From the NCBI GenBank assembly GCA_036402075.1, contig DASWTP010000007.1, forward strand, positions 37,817 through 101,816: a stretch of DNA of 64,000 nt, in the 5' to 3' direction. Numbering within the stretch: position 1 is the stretch's first letter; each line of letters begins with the position of its first letter. This document shows, in pieces, positions 26,641 to 35,332 of the stretch. The notes under the pieces were generated by a model. That model searched no databases and was not told the DNA's origin. It worked only from the letters and a program-made list of their open reading frames with translations. This DNA is from Chryseosolibacter sp036402075 (GTDB lineage Bacteria > Bacteroidota > Bacteroidia > Cytophagales > Cyclobacteriaceae). Made by a program: the position numbers and the translations under genes.

Positions 26641-29039
26641 TAATTTCTCAATGGTTTCCCTCCGGTCAAAATCGACTGAATTCGTTCCAGTGTCTTCTTC
26701 TCTCCGCACAGTGAAACAAATGCTTCACGCTCGAGATCGAGAAGATATTGTTCACTTACTTCCTGTGGTGCAGTGAGGTCTCCCCCACACATGATGTTCG
26801 CAATTTTCAAGGCGATCTTGGCATCATGGTCGGAGATATACTTGCCCATCTTCATGCCGTTTACTCCGGCCATGAACAGTGCCTGACCGGCCCTGCCTTG
26901 CACCTTAATATTTTTTGCTGGCTGCGGCATCGTATATCCTGCTTCGGCAAGCTCAATCACCGCTTGTTTTGCGTCAGCAATCTGGCGATCGCGGTTCATT
27001 GAAATTCTGTCGTGCGGACGGATGATCTTCATTTCGCGGGCTTCTTCCGCAGACAGCGCGACTTTTGCGGTAGCGATATTCATGAAGGCATTTTGAAGCG
27101 CGTTCAATTCAACATCTCCTTCCTCTAATGAATCAGAAACACGTTTCGTAAATTCTTTCGTTCCTCCTCCACCTGGAATCAGTCCCACTCCCACTTCGAC
27201 AAGTCCAACATAAGTCTCAGCTGCAGCCTGGACAAGGTCAGCATGCAGCGTCATCTCGCATCCGCCACCGAGGGTTCTGCCTTGCGGGCAAACCACTACC
27301 GGAATTGATGAGTAGCGCAATCGCATGGTTGAGTTCTGGAATGCGCGCACCATGAAATCAATTTCATCATAATCTTGCTCAATGGCGTACATGAACACCA
27401 AACCCAGGTTTGCGCCCAGGGAGAAGTCAGCACCCTGATGTCCGACTACAAGTCCTCGATAATTTTTCTCAGCAAGATCAACGGCTTTATTCAAGCCTTC
27501 AATTACCGCACTGCCAAGCGTATAGCTTTTGCTGTGCCAGGAGAAATTGATGACGCCATCTCCAAGATCAAGAATCTTTGACTCCGCGTTTTTCCAGACA
27601 ATTTTGTCACTAAGGTTTTCCAGAATGATAAAGTCGCCCTTGCCTGGGATCGATTTGTATGATTTCGTTGGGATGTCGTAATATTTCCTTTCACCATTTT
27701 CGACTTTATAAAACGACTTATTTCCGCCTTCGAGCATTTCGTAAACCCATTGCTTGGGTTTGTAGCCCGCGGCCTCCATATTCTTGACGGTACCCTCGAC
27801 ACCCACCGCGTCCCAGGTTTCGAAAGGACCAATTTCCCAGCCGAAACCTGCGCACACCGCGTCATCTATTTTGTACAGTTCATCTGAAATTTCAGGGATG
27901 CGATTACTTACATATTGGAAGAGTCCATAAAATGAATCACGATAAAACTCTCCAGCCTTGTCTTTTCCGGCAAACAGGACCTTGAAACGCTCTTTCAGGT
28001 TGTCAATCGTCTTGGTTGTCTCTAGTGTGGCGAATTTAGCTTTTGCTTTAGGTTTGTATTCAAAAGTCTTGAGATCAAGTGTCAGAATTTCCGATTCACC
28101 TTTTGCATTTTTTGCTTTTTTGTAAAAGCCTTGACCGGTTTTATCCCCGAGCCATTTATTTTGCTCAAGCTTTGTGATTTCGGCTGGCATCTTGAACATC
28201 TCACGTCCTTCATCATTCGGAAGGCCTGCATAGAGATTGTTGGCAACTTTGATCAGTGTATCAAGACCGACAACGTCAGACGTTCTGAATGTTGCGGACT
28301 TAGGACGGCCGATGACCGGTCCTGTCAGTTTATCCACTTCATCGATATTGAGATCAAGCTTGCGCATTGAATCAACGGCCTTCATTATACCATAGATACC
28401 AACCCGGTTGGCAATAAAAGCGGGAGTGTCTTTACACAATACGGTCGTTTTTCCAAGGTAGAGATCTCCATAGTGCATGAGAAACTTAACAATCTCCGGA
28501 TCCGTCTTCGGTGTTGGGATGATTTCAAGAAGTTTCAGGTAGCGCGGTGGATTAAAGAAGTGTGTTCCGCAAAAATGTTTTTGAAAATCCTCGCTCCGCC
28601 CTTCCGCCATTAAATGAATGGGAATGCCCGAGGTGTTTGACGTGATCAGCGTTCCAGGCTTGCGGTGTTTCTCTACTTCTGTATAGACCTGCTTTTTTAT
28701 TTCAAGATTTTCGACAACAACCTCAATCGTCCAGTCGTAGTCTTTGATCCGCGCCATATCATCTGTGAAGTTTCCGAGTTTTATTCTTGATGCAAAGCGC
28801 TTCGAGAATAAGGGGGCTGGGTTAGATTTAAGGGTTGACTCAAATGCTGCGTTGACGATTCTGTTTTTTACCGCGTGGCTGTCCAATGTGAGTCCCTTTT
28901 TCTTTTCCTCGTCATTGAGCTCCTTTGGGGCAATGTCGAGCAAGAGAACTTCAACACCAATGTTGGCGAAGTGACACGCAATGCGGGAGCCCATGATACC
29001 GGAGCCAAGCACTGCAACTTTGCGGATCGTTCGATTCAT
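26640..29039 (-). CDS. 3-hydroxyacyl-CoA dehydrogenase / enoyl-CoA hydratase (FadN-like)
   Basis: 799 residues with the dehydrogenase domain first. The NAD-binding GSGIMG is at 12-17, the catalytic His160 in HFFNPPRYLKLLE, and a second HCDH C-terminal domain follows. A crotonase-type hydratase domain lies at about 480-690, with GADFSLGANL, TLGGGCEMTLHAD and VGVGLIPGGGG. This is the FadN arrangement, opposite to FadB, where the hydratase is N-terminal. It hydrates enoyl-CoA and oxidises the hydroxyacyl-CoA. It overlaps the marR stop by four bases. Confidence 0.92.
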   Translation of the reverse strand: MNRTIRKVAVLGSGIMGSRIACHFANIGVEVLLLDIAPKELNDEEKKKGLTLDSHAVKNRIVNAAFESTLKSNPAPLFSKRFASRIKLGNFTDDMARIKDYDWTIEVVVENLEIKKQVYTEVEKHRKPGTLITSNTSGIPIHLMAEGRSEDFQKHFCGTHFFNPPRYLKLLEIIPTPKTDPEIVKFLMHYGDLYLGKTTVLCKDTPAFIANRVGIYGIMKAVDSMRKLDLNIDEVDKLTGPVIGRPKSATFRTSDVVGLDTLIKVANNLYAGLPNDEGREMFKMPAEITKLEQNKWLGDKTGQGFYKKAKNAKGESEILTLDLKTFEYKPKAKAKFATLETTKTIDNLKERFKVLFAGKDKAGEFYRDSFYGLFQYVSNRIPEISDELYKIDDAVCAGFGWEIGPFETWDAVGVEGTVKNMEAAGYKPKQWVYEMLEGGNKSFYKVENGERKYYDIPTKSYKSIPGKGDFIILENLSDKIVWKNAESKILDLGDGVINFSWHSKSYTLGSAVIEGLNKAVDLAEKNYRGLVVGHQGADFSLGANLGLVFMYAIEQDYDEIDFMVRAFQNSTMRLRYSSIPVVVCPQGRTLGGGCEMTLHADLVQAAAETYVGLVEVGVGLIPGGGGTKEFTKRVSDSLEEGDVELNALQNAFMNIATAKVALSAEEAREMKIIRPHDRISMNRDRQIADAKQAVIELAEAGYTMPQPAKNIKVQGRAGQALFMAGVNGMKMGKYISDHDAKIALKIANIMCGGDLTAPQEVSEQYLLDLEREAFVSLCGEKKTLERIQSILTGGKPLRN

Positions 29040-29503
29040 ATTCGTTTTTCGTTGAGCGAAGGTATTTTGTCGTAAATGTTATTTTTCTCAATTATGCGAC
29101 TGATCTTTTGCAGCACATCAAAAAAGGTATTGAGCTGCTCGTTCGCGATCTTATCGCGGACTACTTCATTGAACCGCAGTACAACCTCACGGGATTTCTC
29201 TTTCTTTTTCTTCCCCTCTTTCGTCAGCACAATCCTCACCATCCGCTTGTCGGATGCGTCACTCTCACGATAAATTAGTCCCTTCTCTTCCATAGATTTC
29301 AGCAGCCGTGTCAGGCTTCGTGCTTCGAGGCCCATCAGCGGAGCGATCTTCGTTGCGGGTGTTCCTTCATCCGAGTTGATGTTGAGCAAAACGAAACCCA
29401 TCGACATCGTGATATCATACTTGCTCGCCTGCTGGTTATACATTCTCGCGATGGCATGCCAGGCTGCTTTGATATTGAAATCCACGGTTTCCTCTCTGCG
29501 CAT
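29036..29503 (-). CDS. MarR-family transcriptional regulator
   Basis: 155 residues. A winged-helix core lies at about 45-115: PATKIAPLMGLEARSLTRLL is the recognition helix region, and RESDASDKRMVRIVLTKEGK the wing. It heads the fad operon and overlaps fadN by four bases, which suggests that it regulates the operon, possibly with an acyl-CoA ligand. An ATGCAT-centred palindrome (TGCATGCA, 29544-29551) sits about 40 bases upstream and is a possible operator. Homologous MarR genes lead fad operons in other Bacteroidota, to my knowledge. Confidence 0.85.
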   Translation of the reverse strand: MRREETVDFNIKAAWHAIARMYNQQASKYDITMSMGFVLLNINSDEGTPATKIAPLMGLEARSLTRLLKSMEEKGLIYRESDASDKRMVRIVLTKEGKKKKEKSREVVLRFNEVVRDKIANEQLNTFFDVLQKISRIIEKNNIYDKIPSLNEKRI

Positions 29504-29543
29504 ACGGTTTCAGTCGGTTGGCGAAGTTATAAAAATATTAGTA

Positions 29544-29551
29544 TGCATGCA
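29544..29551. promoter_or_regulatory. Short palindrome upstream of the MarR gene
   Basis: TGCATGCA is a perfect 8-base palindrome 40 bases upstream of the MarR start and inside its promoter region. It is a candidate operator only because of its position; palindromes of this length also occur by chance. Confidence 0.25.
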
Positions 29552-29690
29552 GAGTATTTAGAAATATTTTTGGACCCGCTTAGATCGGGATGGACCGGCT
29601 ACTGGAAAATTTTCGTACCTGCCGGTTCGAAGCGCGATTCCGGGGAATTATTGCCGCTTATGATTCCGCAAAGTTCTGGTAGATTAGGTT

Positions 29691-30164
29691 ATGGAATTTA
29701 AAGCGTTGTTTGGAAACTTCCCTAAGCCGGGAAAAGTGGTATGGCTGGGTATTCGACCGGATCGGAGAATACCGCTGATTGAAAAAATTGAAGTTAACGC
29801 GGACGCAGCCTATGGGCTGATTGGTGATCGGTACAGCAAACCCGCGGGTGCCCGCCAAGTTACCCTGATTCAAGATGAGCACTTGAAATCAGTCGCGTCT
29901 TTTTTAGGCATAGCGTCCGTTGATCCGCAGCTCACGCGAAGAAACATTGTAGTTACTGGAATCAACCTGCTGGCTCTCAAAGGCAAACAATTTTTGATAG
30001 GTGAGGCGTTGCTGGAATATTCAGGCGACTGCCATCCGTGCTCACGAATGGAAGAAAACCTGGGAGTCGGTGGCTACAACGCAATGCGCGGGCTAGGAGG
30101 CATTACTGCAAAAGTGATTAAATCTGGCAAAATCAGGGTGAACGATCTGGTAATCGCAAAATAG
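29691..30164 (+). CDS. MOSC-domain protein
   Basis: 157 residues. MOSC domains bind sulfur or molybdenum cofactor-related groups through a conserved cysteine. Here the cysteines are Cys111 and Cys114 region in GDCHPCSRMEENLG. Other family features are NADAAYGLIGDRY, GARQVTLIQDEH and RRNIVVTGINLLAL. YiiM-type proteins of this size help detoxify or reduce N-hydroxylated compounds in other bacteria; the role here is not proven. The PadR gene starts 59 bases later. Confidence 0.88.
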   Translation: MEFKALFGNFPKPGKVVWLGIRPDRRIPLIEKIEVNADAAYGLIGDRYSKPAGARQVTLIQDEHLKSVASFLGIASVDPQLTRRNIVVTGINLLALKGKQFLIGEALLEYSGDCHPCSRMEENLGVGGYNAMRGLGGITAKVIKSGKIRVNDLVIAK

Positions 30165-30193
30165 GCGCAAATTTCAGCGAAAATTATGTTGGT

Positions 30194-30209
30194 ATCTTAT
30201 GCATAAGAT
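30194..30209. promoter_or_regulatory. PadR operator (16-base perfect palindrome)
   Basis: ATCTTATGCATAAGAT is perfectly palindromic. It sits between a TTG (30189-30191) and an exact -7 box (30213-30220), the position where a bound repressor would block RNA polymerase. The next gene encodes a PadR repressor, so self-regulation is likely. Confidence 0.7.
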
Positions 30210-30212
30210 TAT

Positions 30213-30220
30213 TAAGTTTG
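30213..30220 (+). promoter_or_regulatory. -7 box of the PadR gene
   Basis: TAAGTTTG is an exact TAnnTTTG match, three bases before the ATG at 30224, with 21 bases to a TTG upstream. It fits a promoter giving an almost leaderless mRNA. Confidence 0.55.
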
Positions 30221-30223
30221 GGC

Positions 30224-30559
30224 ATGAATCACACCTCTGAATTGTTAAAAGGGAACCTCCAAACCATAGTTTTAAAAGTCCTGGAAGACTACGGAAAGAT
30301 GTACGGCTATGAGATTGTTCAACGCGTTAAAGAACTCTCTTCTAAGCAGATTAACTTGACGGAGGGCGCCCTATATCCTACGTTGCATCGGATGGAAAAG
30401 CAAGGGCTTTTGAAAACGGAGGTTGTAATGTCGGGAAAACGCATGCGCAAGTATTACCGGATCACACCTGAGGGGAAAAACATGGTGGATGACCGTGTCA
30501 GAGAGTTCGTGTCGTTTATCAAAACAATGTCGACTGTCTTAAGCGTGAAGAACATCTAG
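30224..30559 (+). CDS. PadR-family transcriptional regulator
   Basis: 111 residues from the ATG at 30224; a TTG two codons earlier overlaps the promoter box. The whole protein is a PadR winged helix: LKVLEDYGKMYGYEIVQRV for the first helices, INLTEGALYPTLHRMEKQGL for the recognition helix, and KRMRKYYRITPEGKNMV for the wing. It lacks the long C-terminal helix of PadR subfamily 1, so it is the short subfamily-2 type. Its own 16-base operator lies directly upstream. The regulated partner may be the MOSC gene or a distant target. Confidence 0.88.
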   Translation: MNHTSELLKGNLQTIVLKVLEDYGKMYGYEIVQRVKELSSKQINLTEGALYPTLHRMEKQGLLKTEVVMSGKRMRKYYRITPEGKNMVDDRVREFVSFIKTMSTVLSVKNI

Positions 30560-30593
30560 CATGATGCCTGAAACGCCAAAACAGTAGTCACCC

Positions 30594-32510
30594 TCAGTTA
30601 ATAATCGGCTCTTTTTCGGAGTCGAAGTCTCCGCGGAGCGTACGAAACCGCTTTCGAGCCTCCGCGGCATAAACGCTTCCCGGATATCTATTTAGAAATT
30701 CGCGATAGATCTCCATCGCCTTGTCTTTATTTTTCAGCTGACGCTCATAGATCTCCCCTTGAAGAAAATAGGCATCATCGGAAAGAATGTCGTCCGGATA
30801 TTCTTTCAGGATGCGGTCGAGCAGCTTCATGGACAGGTCAAATTCACCGCGCTTCATACGCAAGTTCGCTTCAAGCCAATACACGTCATCCAGAATTGTT
30901 TGATTACTAAAGGCGACTGGAGGTTGTCCCTCTTTCACGAGCTGGCCCTCTTTCAGGTAGTTCAACTGTTTCAGGGCCTCGTCCTGTTTGTTTTGATAAA
31001 GCAGCAATTCAACTGCAGCAAACTGTTTCAGCGCTTCGCCCGCTGAGTCGAACGCAATATTTTCCTTGATGCGCATGCTTAATTCCATAGCATCATTGGC
31101 GATCTCACGTGTGGTTGCTTCCTTCAAGATGTCTAGGTGCTCCTGGGCAAGTTTGAAATTGGCCTTGTAGTATGAAAGCTTTGCGTTTCTCAACTTAGCC
31201 TCGTAACCAACGGGATTTTCTTTTTGGGTTTTTTCTACCTGGCTATAAAGAAGGGTTGATTCCCATGGCTCACTCTTGATCAGATAGATATCGCCCAGGT
31301 CGAGTTTAGCTTTCGACTTTAGGTATAACGAGGCCCGGGGATTCTGGATCAGCGTGTTTAGTATCTTTATCGCCTCGTCTTTTTCATCGAGGTAATTCGC
31401 GTATAGCAAAGCTTCGTTTCTTGTTGCATCCAGCGAGTTGACGTTGTCCGGGTATTTTTCGATAAATTTTTGATAATCCGATATCAGGATCTTCACTGAA
31501 TCTGCGTTTACGGGAAAAGTTTTCTTTACACGCGCTTCCCTGGTCCTGATCAACCCAAGGCGCGCCATCATTTGGTTAGGGCTGTTTGGAAATTCACGAA
31601 TAACGTATCGGTAAATCTTCGAGGCATTGTCGTAGTCCTCATTATCCAATGCGACCCGCGCAACCTCGAGGCACTTTTCTCCCTCTTTTTTATAGCGCTT
31701 GTCGTAGGCACGCGCCTGAATGAAGGATGCGTAGAAATTTTTCTGTTGCATGGTCACCCAGATCAAAAGGTCCGAGTAGACCTCCACATCCGGGTTCTGC
31801 TGAACTTTATCATACAACAACCGCTCAAGAGACTCCAATTCCTCCGGCTTGCTTAGAAGGGCTTGCATTACGTTTTTTACGTATTGGATGTTTGCTGAGC
31901 TCTGGGTTACGTAACTAAGGTATTCCTGGACCATTTTATCCTGTTGTCCTTGAATTCGGTACAGCATTGCCAGGTCGAGGCAGAAGAGAAATGGGTTGCC
32001 GAGATATTGGCGTGATTCGGTAAGCGCCAAAATCGAGTAATCAATTAACGAACGGGCTGCGAGATAGTCAGACATCATTTTCGCCTGCTGGACGTTATCG
32101 CGAATCTGGGAAATAATGTCTCGGAAATACTTGTCGGCCTTATTCAGGTCACCCGACCGGACGTAGACGATACCGGCATCCAGTCGGTACTGCATGTTGT
32201 CAGGTTCCTTTTTCGAAATTTTTTTAAGATACGTTTGAGCTTCATCGTAAGCGCCCAAATCCATCATCACCGTAAGGTAATTGTTATGAATGAGCTGGAT
32301 ATTGGCTTCGGAGCGGCTGAGATCGCGGTAGAGTTCAACTGCCTTTTTTTTGTCGCCTTTTATGAAATATTCATTGGCGAGCTGAATCTCCTGGAGGTTT
32401 TGAGCAAAGAGGGTGATGGTAGAAAGGGAAAGCAGAGCTACGAAGAATCCTGCCTTTCTTATTATTAGTATTATATATATTATATAATAAGTATAATTAG
32501 CCATGTTCAA
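30594..32510 (-). CDS. Secreted tetratricopeptide-repeat protein
   Basis: 638 residues from the ATG at 32510 (another at 32504). A hydrophobic start, then a signal-peptide-like RKAGFFVALLSLSTITLFAQ, is followed by about a dozen TPR-like helix pairs over residues 40-620, such as ANEYFIKGDKKKAVELYRDL and LRMKRGEFDLSMKLLDRILK. TPR proteins hold other proteins in complexes; the partner is unknown. The 17 residues before RK are coded by the AT-rich tract of the putative origin, and the first codons lie next to a DnaA box, so the true start is uncertain. Confidence 0.85.
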   Translation of the reverse strand: MNMANYTYYIIYIILIIRKAGFFVALLSLSTITLFAQNLQEIQLANEYFIKGDKKKAVELYRDLSRSEANIQLIHNNYLTVMMDLGAYDEAQTYLKKISKKEPDNMQYRLDAGIVYVRSGDLNKADKYFRDIISQIRDNVQQAKMMSDYLAARSLIDYSILALTESRQYLGNPFLFCLDLAMLYRIQGQQDKMVQEYLSYVTQSSANIQYVKNVMQALLSKPEELESLERLLYDKVQQNPDVEVYSDLLIWVTMQQKNFYASFIQARAYDKRYKKEGEKCLEVARVALDNEDYDNASKIYRYVIREFPNSPNQMMARLGLIRTREARVKKTFPVNADSVKILISDYQKFIEKYPDNVNSLDATRNEALLYANYLDEKDEAIKILNTLIQNPRASLYLKSKAKLDLGDIYLIKSEPWESTLLYSQVEKTQKENPVGYEAKLRNAKLSYYKANFKLAQEHLDILKEATTREIANDAMELSMRIKENIAFDSAGEALKQFAAVELLLYQNKQDEALKQLNYLKEGQLVKEGQPPVAFSNQTILDDVYWLEANLRMKRGEFDLSMKLLDRILKEYPDDILSDDAYFLQGEIYERQLKNKDKAMEIYREFLNRYPGSVYAAEARKRFRTLRGDFDSEKEPIIN

Positions 32511-32780
32511 TTGTTGATAAATATTCGTTCCCTGCGTGTGTTCATGCTTTGTTAGCTAATGTACTAAATCAATTCTTTAATCGTCAGTACTTTACAAGTT
32601 TATCAACAATCCAGCTCTGTGTGAATAACGTTGTTGTGGGTATTTCTTGATGTGAACGTCTGTTTATAAGTACGAACCTGTCTACATGAATGTTGATAGT
32701 TTTATATATTCGGTCGGTTTTGGTTGTTTTCACACAGGTTGAATTTTCTATCCACAGACTTGTCAGTCACTTATCAACAT
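32461..32780. other. Candidate chromosomal replication origin (oriC) with DnaA boxes
   Basis: An AT-rich tract at 32461-32500 holds only three G/C in 40 bases and could be the unwinding element. Beside it are six DnaA-box-like 9-mers: TTATCAACA at 32512-32520 (minus), 32600-32608 (plus) and 32771-32779 (plus); TTATTCACA at 32620-32628 (minus); CTATCAACA at 32691-32699 (minus); CTATCCACA at 32748-32756 (plus). Most of this is intergenic. Three parS-like sites and mnmG lie 2.5-4.5 kb away, and the G/C balance changes here. dnaA is not nearby, which is common in Bacteroidota. Confidence 0.6.
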
Positions 32781-34445
32781 TGGTGCTAGCTCGAGTTCCC
32801 AGTTTGCTTTTAATGTCTGGGGGAGCGATCCTTTTGGATCGGTTGAGTAATAAACGGGTTCCGGTTCTTTCTTGTCGAGGTAATTGCCGAAGTCTAGCTG
32901 TCCGTTGTTGTTCGTGTCTACAACATAACGGATGATATAGTCGCCTGCAGGGAGGTCGCTAAAAGATCCTTTGAGAGAATTGTTTGTCTGACGGATCAGT
33001 TTAAAATCCTTAGTAAGTAGTTGGATAAGGATGTTCTTCTTTTTCGAACGAACGTCATAAAAGATTTCTGAAAGTTCTGATGGTTGGCTTGGCTTCAGGG
33101 TTTGCTTGAGCGATGCTGAAGTGTCGCCTTCAACACTTATGAACGCGCCCTTGCGTGTGTGAAGTTCGTTAATTGGCTTGATCTGGGTGGTTGTGTCTTG
33201 TTTCTTCGATGGTGCCGCTGATGGGTCGGTTTCCGGGATAAGGAAAATGTTTTTGTCGACCGTTTTGGTAATGGTGAACGCGTTTGCTAATGGATCCCAA
33301 TTAACGTCCTGGCTGTTAAACCGAATTGTTGTTAAGGTGTCTTTTTTATAATAGATGCTGTCGAGGTTAAACGAGGAGACCGGCTTGTTAAATATATATT
33401 TGATTTTTATCTGGCCGGTTCGTGCGGTTATCGATGTTTCTGTGAGTGACATTGTAAACTTGTCTGGATCGATGTCCGGGTCTTGTCTGAATTTTGCATA
33501 GAGGGTGGTGTCGAGGGATGAGCCGGAGCTGTCGGTCGCGGTCAGGCGAATTTGAAGACTATCGAGACTTTTGAAAGTATTGTAAACTCGGATGTTTGAT
33601 CGATCTTCCCCATACCACGAGCTTATATCCTCGGTTGATGTGATCTTATAATCGCGGATGTTTTTTGTGGTTTTGAGATTGAAATATGTGTTGTAGGGCC
33701 TTGCGCTTGTGAGTTTCAGTTGCCTCGTATCCAGGTGAATAATTTTTAATAGGATTTTGGATGTGTCGTTTTGGAAGTCTAAGGGCTTGGCAATAAATGC
33801 GTATCCTTCGTTGCGTGGGTCTACTATTAGATTTTTGTTTTTGTCCTGGTAGGCGTAGAGCTGGTAAATACCTGGTTTGACGTAGTCGATTTTGAACTCA
33901 CCTTTGTCATTCGTTTTCGTGAAATAGAATGACGGATGTTTCATGATACTCATGGTGTCGGCCCAGGTGTGCTGCAGAGCGACAGTGGCATCTTTGATTT
34001 CCTTATTCGTGATGAGGTCGACAACTTTTCCGGTGATCGTGAGTGAATCGATGTATTCACCGGTGCTAAAGGCGAGCTTCAGATCGCGAACTGGATTTTT
34101 TTCGGTGATGTCTTGAACAGCATCTCTGAAGTTGATATTATATGTTGTATTCGGATCAAGCTCTGTGTTGATGTGAATGACTACCGTCTTCTTCTTAGCG
34201 GTGATTTCATAATCCTTTCCAATCGAAGGAGTGATGATTACCTGTTCTTTTGCTGAGTTTAAATTGACCTGTTCGGTGAAGTCGAGCGTTACGGTTTTGC
34301 TGCTAAAGTTCGTTTGTTCATTGATAGGACTTGAACTGACGAGCTTTGGAGGAATTGTGTCTTTGGGTCCACCGGTAGGCGATGTTTGGCGGGCGCAGCC
34401 AATGAGGAATAGAAGTGTGATTAATAGAGGTATGATATACTTCAT
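32763..34445 (-). CDS. Lipoprotein with bacterial Ig-like (SbsA/Big_5 type) domain
   Basis: 560 residues. The lipobox LIGC gives lipidated Cys17 after a short signal peptide. An Ig-like domain follows (about 30-130, with DTIPPKLVSSSPINEQTNFS), then a carboxypeptidase-regulatory-like segment (TGKVVDLITNKEIKDATVAL and YQLYAYQDKNKN, about 135-210), and mostly beta-rich sequence to the end. Such proteins of about 550 residues are common in Bacteroidota and of unknown function. The start overlaps the methyltransferase stop by four bases. The final codons contain one of the DnaA boxes. Confidence 0.8.
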   Translation of the reverse strand: MKYIIPLLITLLFLIGCARQTSPTGGPKDTIPPKLVSSSPINEQTNFSSKTVTLDFTEQVNLNSAKEQVIITPSIGKDYEITAKKKTVVIHINTELDPNTTYNINFRDAVQDITEKNPVRDLKLAFSTGEYIDSLTITGKVVDLITNKEIKDATVALQHTWADTMSIMKHPSFYFTKTNDKGEFKIDYVKPGIYQLYAYQDKNKNLIVDPRNEGYAFIAKPLDFQNDTSKILLKIIHLDTRQLKLTSARPYNTYFNLKTTKNIRDYKITSTEDISSWYGEDRSNIRVYNTFKSLDSLQIRLTATDSSGSSLDTTLYAKFRQDPDIDPDKFTMSLTETSITARTGQIKIKYIFNKPVSSFNLDSIYYKKDTLTTIRFNSQDVNWDPLANAFTITKTVDKNIFLIPETDPSAAPSKKQDTTTQIKPINELHTRKGAFISVEGDTSASLKQTLKPSQPSELSEIFYDVRSKKKNILIQLLTKDFKLIRQTNNSLKGSFSDLPAGDYIIRYVVDTNNNGQLDFGNYLDKKEPEPVYYSTDPKGSLPQTLKANWELELAPMLISD

Positions 34446-35332
34446 GCGTGGCGTGCGATATAGATTATGCTTGAATAGTTTTTTTGTTTTGCTTTCAGAT
34501 TTGATAAAAGGCCTGCGATGAGTCCTTTTGCGAAAGTGAGGATAGACTGACCACCTGCTTTGTACTTTTCACTTAACATGCTCACGTAGTACGCATCAAG
34601 TTTCATTGGAATTGTCGCTGTGATTTTTATGTTATGCTTTTGCAGAATGCGCGCCATTGTCTTTTGTTCAAAGTGCCAGAGATGACGTGGAACATCGTAT
34701 CCTGCCCAATGCATACCATATTTACGTGCATCGTTGCTTTGGTGATTTGGCACGGCAATGAAGAGGACACCTTTCTTGTTCAGTCTGCTTTTCAATTGGT
34801 CGATGAGTTCATTTAAGTTGCTCACATGTTCAAGAACGTGCCACAGCGTGATGACATCGAAGTGTTCATGGACAGTCTCGATTGTCTCGTGCATGTTAGT
34901 TCCGGTATTTTTTTGCGCTGCCTTGCGTGCGCGTGATGATGGTTCTACCCCAGCAATATTGAAACCAGTTTCTTTCATTTTCTTAAGGAAGAAACCGGTG
35001 CCGCAGCCGTAGTCGAGCAGAGAGACCTGATGTGTTTCCGGAGCTATGAATTTCTTTACCAGAGTTAACTTCCAGTTCAGTGCGAATTCTCTACTTATCT
35101 CGTAGAGTTTGTCAAATAGCGTTGTTGCCTTTTCGGAGTGTGAAACGTATTCATCTGAGATGTAATATTTTTCGAGGTCGTTTGTTTCCGGCCGGGGAGA
35201 CGTTAGCAGGAATTCACATTGTGTACATTTTTGAAGTGTGAATGTTTCATGTGAAACAGTGTGATCTTTTGCTTTGCCGAATTCCTTGAAATCAACCCCG
35301 GAGCACACCGGACAATTGGAGATGAAATACAT
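34442..35332 (-). CDS. Class I SAM-dependent methyltransferase with zinc ribbon
   Basis: 296 residues. A four-cysteine zinc ribbon is at the start (Cys7/Cys10 and Cys36/Cys39), then a Rossmann methyltransferase core with LLDYGCGTGFFLKKMKETGF (about 108-127), a VITLWHVLEHVSNLNELIDQ segment, and GVLFIAVPNH. This resembles the methyltransferase family often linked to sugar or lipid-modification loci, but the substrate is unknown. It shares its stop/start region with mnmG (1-base touch at 35332) and with the Ig-like lipoprotein. Codons near its start carry a parS-like sequence. Confidence 0.85.
   Translation of the reverse strand: MYFISNCPVCSGVDFKEFGKAKDHTVSHETFTLQKCTQCEFLLTSPRPETNDLEKYYISDEYVSHSEKATTLFDKLYEISREFALNWKLTLVKKFIAPETHQVSLLDYGCGTGFFLKKMKETGFNIAGVEPSSRARKAAQKNTGTNMHETIETVHEHFDVITLWHVLEHVSNLNELIDQLKSRLNKKGVLFIAVPNHQSNDARKYGMHWAGYDVPRHLWHFEQKTMARILQKHNIKITATIPMKLDAYYVSMLSEKYKAGGQSILTFAKGLIAGLLSNLKAKQKNYSSIIYIARHA
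35244..35259. promoter_or_regulatory. parS-like ParB binding site 1
   Basis: TGTTTCATGTGAAACA matches the bacterial parS consensus TGTTTCACGTGAAACA at 15 of 16 bases. It lies within the coding sequence of the methyltransferase, as parS sites often do. Confidence 0.65.
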
